Shown piece after piece: positions 17,444-24,771 of a stretch of 63,250 nt of DNA. This DNA comes from Gammaproteobacteria bacterium (lineage in GTDB: Bacteria > Pseudomonadota > Gammaproteobacteria > Pseudomonadales > Balneatricaceae), in the NCBI GenBank assembly GCA_024230095.1, contig JAAERS010000406.1:1-63250 (forward strand), read 5' to 3'. The number at the start of each line of letters is the position of its first letter. The stretch's first letter is position 1. A model generated the notes under the pieces. That model worked only from the letters and a program-made list of their open reading frames with translations. It did no database searches and had not been told where the DNA came from. A program made the position numbers and the translations under genes.

Positions 17444-18829
17444 ATGAAAATCGGTATTTTGGCCCTTGGCAGAGGCACTTTTGATGTAGCCTATGCCAAT
17501 GAAAAGTTGCACAATATGTTGGCCGTGCTCGACCAAAGTGACCATACCATTATTGGATCAAGAACACTGTTATTAGATGCAGAGCAAGCCGACAGGGCCG
17601 CCTCTGAACTCCAGCAAACGAGTATCGATCAGCTACTTATCCTTCAGGTCACCTTCACTGACGCCGCCATGACCGCAAAACTGGCTCAGGCATTTGCTCA
17701 GCCCCTATCTATATGGGCAGTTCCCGAGCCAAGAGCCGGTGGCCGTTTAAGACTAAACGCTTTTTGTGGATTAAATCTTGCCAGCCATGCGCTTAGCCTC
17801 AAAGACCGCACTTACTCTTGGTTGTATGCAGACCCGACACCTAAGGTACTGCGTGAAATTGAAGCCATGTTGGCTGGTGCAAGAAAAATTGTACCCCTAG
17901 CAACCCAAGATAGTGCCGCCTATCAATCTGAAGCTGGCGCAAAGGTAGTCAATGCTCTTAAGGGCAAACGCGTGGGCCGCATCGGGTCACACCCACTGGG
18001 TTTTGACACCTGCGCTTATACGGAGCAAGACGTTGAAAAATTGACAGGGATAAAAGTGGATGCCCTAGAATTATCCGATCTTTTTGCGGTTGCCGAAGAT
18101 GCATCCCAGCAGCAGGTTGATCAGGTGCGTGAACAAGCGGAACAGGTGGTCGATGGTTTGCATGAAGTTAACCAAACCGAACTAGACAAGTCCCTGCGCC
18201 TAAAAGTGGGCTTAGATCAGCTGCGCGCTAGCGGTGGCTATGATGCCTTTGCTATTCGTTGCTGGCCAGAAACCTTTACCGAATATGGTGGCGCTGTTTG
18301 TGGCCCTGTGTCCATGATGGGCGAAGCAAAAATTCCCTGTGCTTGTGAAGCGGATGTATATGGGGCACTCACACAAATGGTATTACAAGAAGCCACGGGA
18401 GAGGCCGTATTCTTAACTGACCTAGTTGACCTTGATATCGAGGACAATACGGGCGTTGTCTGGCATTGTGGCCAGGCACCCATCTCCATGCGCGCCGCCA
18501 CCTCTGACGCCACAGCCACCATTCACACCAATCGCAAAATGCCACTCTTGTACGAATTTGCACTCAAGCCCGGCCCGGTGACCATGATGCGCATTTCCCA
18601 AAGCCATAATACACTCAAAATGGTCATCGCCTATGGTGAGATGCAGGACCGACCCATGTCGTTTACTGGTACCTCGGGAGTTATTCGTTACGCCCAAGAA
18701 GCCGAGCAAGTGCTAGCCCATATCCTAGGTTCTGGATTGGAACATCATATGGCCTTAGCTTATGGTGACCATCGGCATATCTTGCGCTCCGTGGCGGCGT
18801 CAATGCAATTACCAATACAGGAGCTCTAA
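17444..18829 (+). CDS. L-fucose/L-arabinose isomerase-like protein, probable sulfoquinovose isomerase (SqvD type)
   Basis: A 461-residue protein of the FucI/AraA-like fold. The C-terminal metal-site region includes YDAFAIRCWPETFTEYGG and PCACEADVYGALTQM. No fuculose kinase or aldolase is nearby. In the sulfo-EMP2 pathway an isomerase of this fold (SqvD) replaces the YihS isomerase of E. coli, and no YihS-like gene is present here. The most likely job is therefore sulfoquinovose to sulfofructose. It starts at ATG 17444 after TAGGAG. Substrate assignment is inference; the fold is clear. Confidence 0.75.
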   Translation: MKIGILALGRGTFDVAYANEKLHNMLAVLDQSDHTIIGSRTLLLDAEQADRAASELQQTSIDQLLILQVTFTDAAMTAKLAQAFAQPLSIWAVPEPRAGGRLRLNAFCGLNLASHALSLKDRTYSWLYADPTPKVLREIEAMLAGARKIVPLATQDSAAYQSEAGAKVVNALKGKRVGRIGSHPLGFDTCAYTEQDVEKLTGIKVDALELSDLFAVAEDASQQQVDQVREQAEQVVDGLHEVNQTELDKSLRLKVGLDQLRASGGYDAFAIRCWPETFTEYGGAVCGPVSMMGEAKIPCACEADVYGALTQMVLQEATGEAVFLTDLVDLDIEDNTGVVWHCGQAPISMRAATSDATATIHTNRKMPLLYEFALKPGPVTMMRISQSHNTLKMVIAYGEMQDRPMSFTGTSGVIRYAQEAEQVLAHILGSGLEHHMALAYGDHRHILRSVAASMQLPIQEL

Positions 18830-18830
18830 T

Positions 18831-19919
18831 ATGAATGTACGTTATGGGCTCATTGGTACCGGCATGATGGGGCAGGAACACATTCGTAATATATGCCTCA
18901 TCGACGGCGCCAAGGTAGTCGCCTTATCTGATCCTGATACTGGTATGTTACAGGCGGCCAACAGCCTGCTTGGTGACCAGGCTCGCACCTTCGCCGACCA
19001 CCATGACATGATCGCTGCTGACCTATGTGATGCCTATATCATCGTTGCCCCCAATGACCTACATCTGTCTTTGTTGTTAGATCTAATACCTACAGAAAAA
19101 CCGATACTGTGCGAAAAGCCCTTATGCACTACAGTGGCGGGTTGTGAAACGGTGATCGCTGCTGCCAAAGGCCGCCATGCTCCAATTTGGGTAGCGATGG
19201 AATACCGCTATATGCCACCTATTCAGCAACTGCTAGCAGAACGAGACAACGACAGGGTAGGCATACCACGTATGATGGCAATTCGTGAGCACCGTTTTCC
19301 CTTTTTAGAAAAAGTAGGTGATTGGAATCGTTTTAATGCCCGCACAGGCGGTACCCTAGTGGAAAAATGCTGTCACTTTTGGGACCTAATGCGTTTGGTT
19401 CTGCAAAGTGACCCTATCCGTGTCTATGCCTCGGCTGGCATTGATGAAAATCATCGGCATGAACTGTATAACGGCCACACGCCTGACATACTCGACAATG
19501 CTTTTGTTACCGTTGATTTTCGTAATGGTGCCAGAGGTATGCTTGATTTATGCATGTTTGCTGAAGGCTCCTATTGGCAGGAAGTAATTTCCCTCACTGG
19601 CGCTAAAGGTAGAGTGGATGCTTGCATACCCGGTCCCGCTCGATTTTCAAAGGATGGTAAAGAACGCAAATCTCAGTTGGTCATCTCCGAGCGTGCAAGC
19701 AAACAACAAATCACACAGGATGTGGCCGTGGATGAAACTATCTTATCAGCCGGTGATCACCATGGTTCAACCTATTATCAACATCAAAAGTTCTTGCAGT
19801 TGGTCACGACTGGCATAGGCCAGCCCGAGGTAACGATCGAAGATGCACTTTGGTCTGTGCGCGTAGGTGAGGCAGCTGAACTATCGGCAAAAACTGGCTT
19901 GGCCATAACCCTGGATTAA
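18831..19919 (+). CDS. Gfo/Idh/MocA-family protein, candidate NAD-dependent sulfoquinovosidase
   Basis: The start is at ATG 18831 (AGGAG upstream), giving 362 residues. The N-terminal Rossmann motif is YGLIGTGMMGQEH, and the family EKP motif is in PILCEKPLC. EYRYMPPIQ and GGTLVEKCCHFWDLMR form the probable active-site region. NAD-dependent sulfoquinovosidases (GH188) use this fold and accompany sulfo-EMP2 genes. No GH31 sulfoquinovosidase is in the window, so this protein could release sulfoquinovose from sulfoquinovosyl glycerol. It could instead be an ordinary sugar dehydrogenase. It sits between the isomerase and the mutarotase. Confidence 0.7.
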   Translation: MNVRYGLIGTGMMGQEHIRNICLIDGAKVVALSDPDTGMLQAANSLLGDQARTFADHHDMIAADLCDAYIIVAPNDLHLSLLLDLIPTEKPILCEKPLCTTVAGCETVIAAAKGRHAPIWVAMEYRYMPPIQQLLAERDNDRVGIPRMMAIREHRFPFLEKVGDWNRFNARTGGTLVEKCCHFWDLMRLVLQSDPIRVYASAGIDENHRHELYNGHTPDILDNAFVTVDFRNGARGMLDLCMFAEGSYWQEVISLTGAKGRVDACIPGPARFSKDGKERKSQLVISERASKQQITQDVAVDETILSAGDHHGSTYYQHQKFLQLVTTGIGQPEVTIEDALWSVRVGEAAELSAKTGLAITLD

Positions 19920-19922
19920 TTA

Positions 19923-20945
19923 ATGAATACACCCGTAATTACACCATTTGGCAATATGCCAGATGGTCAAGAAGTAACCAGCATCACCATAGCTGGCGGT
20001 GGGCTTACGGCAACTTTTTTAACCTATGGCGCTGTCCTACAGGATCTGCGTTTACAGGGACACTCTAGCTCATTGGTTTTGGGCCTCAACAGTCTTAATG
20101 ACTACCTAAACCATTCGCGTTATTTTGGCGCCACGGCAGGACGTTATGCTAATCGCATCGCTAACGGGCACGTTAAGATTAACGGTGCCAGCTATCAGCT
20201 TGATACAAATTTTATTGGCAAACATCTATTGCATGGTGGCCAAGCTGGCATTGGTAAAAAGGTTTGGCGTATCACTAAATACTCCAGTCATAGTGTAGAA
20301 CTGGCTATCGACAGCCCAGATGGCGATATGGGATTTCCGGGCAACCTGGCGATCGAGGCAACCTTTAGCTTGCTTGCCGGTGGAACCTTGGACATTGTTT
20401 ATCGTGCCACCACGGATGCCACTACCTTGTGCAACCTAGCACATCATAGTTATTTTAACCTCGGAAATAGCAACGACGTGTTAGATCATGAGTTGCAAGT
20501 CAATGCACACTCCTATTTACCTGTGGATGCGGAACTAATTCCCACCGGACAAAAGCAACCGGTGGCAGATACTCTGTTTGACTATCGATGCGCCCATGCA
20601 TTGCGCAACAAGGTCATGGACACCGCCTATGATCACAATTTCTGCTTATCTGACAATAAAACAACACTGCGCCCAGTGGCACAACTTAGCAGTGCCGATA
20701 GCGCCATCACCATGCAAGTACTTACTACGGAACCAGGCTTGCAAGTATATGACGGCGGCGGCTTGAATGTACCTGTACCGGGCTTAGACCTGCGACCCAT
20801 CGGTGCTTATGGGGGTATTGCAATGGAGCCACAAGTTTGGCCTAACTCACCTAACAATGAACACTTCCCACAGGCTTTTTTGCATCCATTTGAGTGTTAT
20901 GAACAGCACACACAATTCAAATTTAATAAGGAAAAAAAACTATGA
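19923..20945 (+). CDS. Aldose 1-epimerase (mutarotase), probable sulfoquinovose mutarotase
   Basis: A 340-residue GalM-family protein with the motifs FGATAGRYANRIANG, HHSYFNLG (catalytic His) and IAMEPQVWPNSPN (catalytic Glu). It interconverts sugar anomers. In sulfoglycolysis this would speed supply of the anomer needed by the isomerase, like YihR in E. coli. The start lies 3 bases after the preceding stop, and the stop overlaps the dehydrogenase start by 4 bases. Confidence 0.88.
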   Translation: MNTPVITPFGNMPDGQEVTSITIAGGGLTATFLTYGAVLQDLRLQGHSSSLVLGLNSLNDYLNHSRYFGATAGRYANRIANGHVKINGASYQLDTNFIGKHLLHGGQAGIGKKVWRITKYSSHSVELAIDSPDGDMGFPGNLAIEATFSLLAGGTLDIVYRATTDATTLCNLAHHSYFNLGNSNDVLDHELQVNAHSYLPVDAELIPTGQKQPVADTLFDYRCAHALRNKVMDTAYDHNFCLSDNKTTLRPVAQLSSADSAITMQVLTTEPGLQVYDGGGLNVPVPGLDLRPIGAYGGIAMEPQVWPNSPNNEHFPQAFLHPFECYEQHTQFKFNKEKKL

Positions 20946-22387
20946 CCATAGCCACTATGATGCAGCAACAGTGCTTTGTTGCTGGGATTTGGGTTGACGC
21001 CGATAGCCGTAAAACGATAAGCGTCACCAACCCAGCCAATGGAGAGCAAATAGGCACCGTGCCCAATTGTGGTGCAGCAGAAACAGAAAAGGCCATTGCC
21101 GCCGCCGCTGAAGCTTTCAAAAGCTGGTCTAAAACAGACATATCATATCGCGTTGGCTTATTGCGCAAATTGCATGCAGCGCTGTTGGAAAACCAAGAAT
21201 CATTAGCCCAATTATTAACCCTTGAGCAGGGCAAACCTTTAGCAGAATCACGGGGTGAAATTGCCATTGGTGCTGCCTACATCTTGTGGTTTGCTGAAGA
21301 AATTCGGCGCGCCAAAGGCGAAATCATACCGTCACCTAGCAATGATCGGAAATTATTAGTAACCCACCAACCGGTGGGTGTGGTAGGTGCCATTACACCC
21401 TGGAATTTTCCCTCCTCCATGTTAGCGCGCAAGCTCGGCCCAGCTTTGGCTGCTGGTTGCACCGTAGTTGCCAAACCAGCTACGGCCACGCCTTACTCGG
21501 GTTTAGCCTGGGCCGCGCTGTGCGAACAGGTAGGTTTTCCAGCGGGTGTAGTGAATATTTTGACAGGTTCATCCAGTGATATTGGTGGCGCCATCATGGC
21601 CAGTCCACAAGTTCGTAAAGTGACCTTTACTGGCTCAACTGAGGTGGGCAAAACGTTGATTCGCCAATCTGCAGAAACAGTGAAAAAAGTGTCCATGGAG
21701 CTAGGTGGTAACGCGCCCTTTATTGTCTTTGATGATGCCGATATAGATGCGGCCATAGAGGGCGCTATGATTTCCAAGTACCGCAACATGGGGCAAACCT
21801 GCGTATGCACTAACCGTTTCTATGTACAGTCCGGCATCCATGATGAATTTGTTAGTCGATTAAAGCAGGCCACCGCAGATCTGACTGTGGGTGATGGCAT
21901 GCATGCTGGAGTCGAGCAAGGACCCTTGATCGACGCGAATGCCGTAAGTAAAGTCGAACAAATGATTGCCGATGCAACTGCCAAAGGCGGACATATTGCA
22001 GAAGGCGGGCAACGCCACTCTCTGGGCGGCACTTATTTCCAACCAACGGTGATCACCAATGCCAACGCTGACATGCAGTTTGCCACGGACGAAATTTTTG
22101 GCCCCTTGTCAGCTGTATTTCAATTCCAACATGAGAAGCAAGCCATTGCCGCCGCCAATGCGACCGAATTTGGCTTGGCCGCCTATGCCTATACCCGCGA
22201 TGTAGGCCGTGTATTCCGCCTATCCGATGAACTGGAATATGGTTTGATTGGCATTAACTCCGGTCTTATCACCACCGTCGAAGTACCTTTTGGTGGCTTG
22301 AAAGAAAGTGGCTTGGGTAAGGAAGGTGGTAGTCAGGGTCTAAGTGACTACCTGGAAACCAAATACACGGCACTGGCCGGGATTTAA
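20942..22387 (+). CDS. Aldehyde dehydrogenase of the GabD type, probable 3-sulfolactaldehyde dehydrogenase
   Basis: A 481-residue NAD(P)-dependent aldehyde dehydrogenase. Catalytic Cys287 is in NMGQTCVCTNRFYV (with Cys289, as in GabD), the general base is Glu253 in MELGGNAPF, and Lys178 is in VVAKPATATP. GabD relatives oxidise sulfolactaldehyde to sulfolactate in Pseudomonas sulfo-ED and in sulfo-EMP2. Its place directly after the kinase/aldolase/isomerase set supports this role. Succinate-semialdehyde dehydrogenase is the alternative by family. Confidence 0.82.
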   Translation: MTIATMMQQQCFVAGIWVDADSRKTISVTNPANGEQIGTVPNCGAAETEKAIAAAAEAFKSWSKTDISYRVGLLRKLHAALLENQESLAQLLTLEQGKPLAESRGEIAIGAAYILWFAEEIRRAKGEIIPSPSNDRKLLVTHQPVGVVGAITPWNFPSSMLARKLGPALAAGCTVVAKPATATPYSGLAWAALCEQVGFPAGVVNILTGSSSDIGGAIMASPQVRKVTFTGSTEVGKTLIRQSAETVKKVSMELGGNAPFIVFDDADIDAAIEGAMISKYRNMGQTCVCTNRFYVQSGIHDEFVSRLKQATADLTVGDGMHAGVEQGPLIDANAVSKVEQMIADATAKGGHIAEGGQRHSLGGTYFQPTVITNANADMQFATDEIFGPLSAVFQFQHEKQAIAAANATEFGLAAYAYTRDVGRVFRLSDELEYGLIGINSGLITTVEVPFGGLKESGLGKEGGSQGLSDYLETKYTALAGI

Positions 22388-22401
22388 AGGACGCTGCAAC
22401 C

Positions 22402-23328
22402 ATGATACTGATTACCGAGTTTATGGATGAGGCTGCTGTTAAACAATTAGCCGCAGCACATGTAACCCGTTATGCCCCTGAACTGGCCGACGAGCAGCAT
22501 AAATTGCCGCAGCACATGGCTGGTATCACCGCAATTATTGTGCGCAATCGTACACAGGTAAGTGCTGAATTACTGGCACAAGCGCCTGATTTACAATGTG
22601 TTGGTAGGCTTGGTGTAGGTTTGGATAATATTGATGTGGCGGCGTGCCAGGCTCGAAATATAACCGTGTACCCTGCCACCGGCGCCAATGATTTGAGTGT
22701 GGCTGAATACGTTATCACTACGGCAATGGCACTGCTGCGCGGTGCCTATCAGTCCCAAGCGGCCATGCTGGCTGGTACATGGCCTCGCCAAGCCTGCGCT
22801 GGGCGCGAAATATCAGGTAAGACCCTAGGACTCATCGGTTATGGCAGTATCGCCCGCGAGACCGCCGCAAGGGCCACCGCCATGGGTATGAAAGTCTGTG
22901 CTTATGATCCTTTTGTGGATTCCAACAACCCGATTTGGGGTACTACCCAAGCCCTGCCACTAGAGGCCTTATTACCAATAGCTGATGTTGTTAGTTTGCA
23001 TGTCCCGTTAAATAAGGACACGTTTCACCTAATCAATCATGACAAGCTAGCATTAATGAAAACAGAGGCTGTGTTAATCAATGCTGCTCGAGGGGGCGTC
23101 GTTGATGAAGCTGCTTTAGCCCATGTTATGCATAAGGGCATTCTTGCAGGGGCGGCTTTGGATGTATTTGAAGAGGAGCCCTTAACCGCCACAGCGGCGG
23201 CTAAGTTCAACGGACTCAACAATTTATTGCTAACCCCTCACATCGCTGGTGTGACCGTAGAATCAAATGTACGAGTGAGCCAATTGATTGCCAATCTTGT
23301 TGATCAGCACCTTACCCAGAGTAATTAA
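22402..23328 (+). CDS. slcC-like: D-2-hydroxyacid dehydrogenase, probable (S)-sulfolactate dehydrogenase (SlcC-like)
   Basis: A 308-residue protein of the phosphoglycerate dehydrogenase family. The nucleotide site is LGLIGYGSIARETAARA. The catalytic Arg is in INAARGGVVDE, and the Glu/His pair lies in DVFEEEPLT and TPHIAG. MILITEFMDEAAV and VRNRTQV near the N-terminus fit my recollection of SlcC from Chromohalobacter. It would oxidise sulfolactate to 3-sulfopyruvate. It ends the operon that begins with the peroxidase. A phosphoglycerate dehydrogenase role is unlikely given the neighbours. Confidence 0.75.
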   Translation: MILITEFMDEAAVKQLAAAHVTRYAPELADEQHKLPQHMAGITAIIVRNRTQVSAELLAQAPDLQCVGRLGVGLDNIDVAACQARNITVYPATGANDLSVAEYVITTAMALLRGAYQSQAAMLAGTWPRQACAGREISGKTLGLIGYGSIARETAARATAMGMKVCAYDPFVDSNNPIWGTTQALPLEALLPIADVVSLHVPLNKDTFHLINHDKLALMKTEAVLINAARGGVVDEAALAHVMHKGILAGAALDVFEEEPLTATAAAKFNGLNNLLLTPHIAGVTVESNVRVSQLIANLVDQHLTQSN

Positions 23329-23421
23329 AAAAATAATATAAATTACCCATGCGGGGGAATTGCAAAGGCCCTAATTTGGGACTAAAGTGAATCCTTTTCT
23401 GTGCACAAGAAGAGCGCTAAA

Positions 23422-24279
23422 ATGCAATACATAGCCCCCACTACTAGCGCCGCCGCAGTCGCAGCATTAGCTGCCTGCAACGGCGACGCTCGCCTATTGG
23501 CTGGTGGTACCGATATATTGGTACGCCTGCAAGCCGATTTAGTAGAGCCTGATCTATTGGTTGATATCAAACACATCGTTGCCTGCCAACATATTACTGA
23601 AGATGCATCTGGTTTCATTATTGGTGCCGCAGTGCCAAGTGCACAATTGGGTGAGCATGCCCGTTTGAGCCAGGTCTGGCCTGGCATTGTAGAGGGCATG
23701 GGATTAGTAGGCTCTACCCAAGTTCAAGGCCGGGCTACCTTAACCGGTAACCTGTGCAACGCCTCGCCCGCCGCCGATGGTGTGCCTGCTATGGTGGCAG
23801 CGGGTGCCACAGCCTGTGTTGTCGGCCCAAATGGTACGCGACAACTTGCCGTAGAAGATATTCCTACAGGCCCTGGCCAAATCAGTCTGGCGAACAATGA
23901 AATGATTGAATCATTCAGCCTACCACCGCGACCTCCGCGTTCGTCTGACGCTTATATTCGCTTTATTCCACGCACAGAAATGGATATTGCTGTGGTAGGT
24001 GCTGCTGTGAACTTAACCCTTGACGAAACCGGTACCTGCATCGCCGCTTGCGTCGTACTAGGTGCCGTGGGTCCAACTTTCATTACCGTTAATGCGGCCG
24101 CAGAGGCTTTGATCGGTAGTCAAGTTGATGAAGCGGCGTTACAAGCTGTACAAAATGCCTGCAGCACTGCGGCCACACCCATCAGCGACAAACGCGGCAC
24201 GGCTGAATTCCGTAAACACACCGCCGGCGTCATTGCGCGCCGTGCGGCAATTGTTGCCCATTCGCGCGCTCTGGCATAA
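23422..24279 (+). CDS. Molybdenum hydroxylase FAD subunit (CoxM/XdhB type)
   Basis: The start is at ATG 23422 (MQYIAPTTSAAAV), preferred over a GTG 7 codons upstream because AGAAGAG precedes it. The 285-residue product has the FAD pyrophosphate motif LLAGGTDILVRLQ and the second motif ATLTGNLCNASPAAD. It lacks the extra Fe-S loop found in 4-hydroxybenzoyl-CoA reductase. It carries electrons from the Fe-S subunit to an acceptor. It begins 93 bases after the sulfolactate dehydrogenase gene, so it could be co-transcribed or be a separate unit. Confidence 0.9.
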   Translation: MQYIAPTTSAAAVAALAACNGDARLLAGGTDILVRLQADLVEPDLLVDIKHIVACQHITEDASGFIIGAAVPSAQLGEHARLSQVWPGIVEGMGLVGSTQVQGRATLTGNLCNASPAADGVPAMVAAGATACVVGPNGTRQLAVEDIPTGPGQISLANNEMIESFSLPPRPPRSSDAYIRFIPRTEMDIAVVGAAVNLTLDETGTCIAACVVLGAVGPTFITVNAAAEALIGSQVDEAALQAVQNACSTAATPISDKRGTAEFRKHTAGVIARRAAIVAHSRALA

Positions 24280-24288
24280 GGAGTTAAC

Positions 24289-24771
24289 ATGTCCCATTCT
24301 CATGTATCTACCACGATTAATGGTCAGGCGGTGCAATACGCTTGTCCCACAGATGCCAGTTTACTTGAAGTATTACGTGACCAACTTGGCATGACTGGAA
24401 CCAAAGAAGGCTGTGGCAGTGGCGACTGCGGTGCCTGCTCTGTCTCTTTAGATGGGCGCCTAGTTTGCTCATGCCTAGTGCTGGGTGTCGAAGCCCAAGG
24501 CCGCACTGTGGACACCATCGAAGGCATGGCTGATAAAAATAAGCTACACACCCTGCAAACCAAATTTCTAGAACACGCTGCACTGCAATGTGGCATCTGC
24601 ACGCCGGGAGTACTGGTAGCAGCTCGCTCCCTATTAGAAAAAAATCCAGACCCAACGGAACAAGAGGTGCGTTACTGGTTGGCTGGCAATCTTTGCCGCT
24701 GTACAGGCTATGACAAAATAATTCGCGCTGTATTAGAGGCCGCAAAGGCCATGCGGGAGGAGCAGGCATGA
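24289..24771 (+). CDS. Molybdenum hydroxylase [2Fe-2S] subunit (CoxS type)
   Basis: A 160-residue protein with the plant-type cluster motif GCGSGDCGACSVSLDGRLV and the C-terminal cluster motif QCGICTPGV...[11 protein letters not shown]. It relays electrons from the Mo site to FAD. It starts 9 bases after the FAD subunit and overlaps the Mo subunit start by 4 bases (ATGA). Confidence 0.95.
   Translation: MSHSHVSTTINGQAVQYACPTDASLLEVLRDQLGMTGTKEGCGSGDCGACSVSLDGRLVCSCLVLGVEAQGRTVDTIEGMADKNKLHTLQTKFLEHAALQCGICTPGVLVAARSLLEKNPDPTEQEVRYWLAGNLCRCTGYDKIIRAVLEAAKAMREEQA

Noticed and set aside
17444-18829. L-fucose catabolism
   Set aside because: No fuculokinase, fuculose-phosphate aldolase or fucose permease is nearby.
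24317-24769. 150-codon minus-strand ORF
   Set aside because: Lies opposite the [2Fe-2S] subunit gene; no supporting motif.
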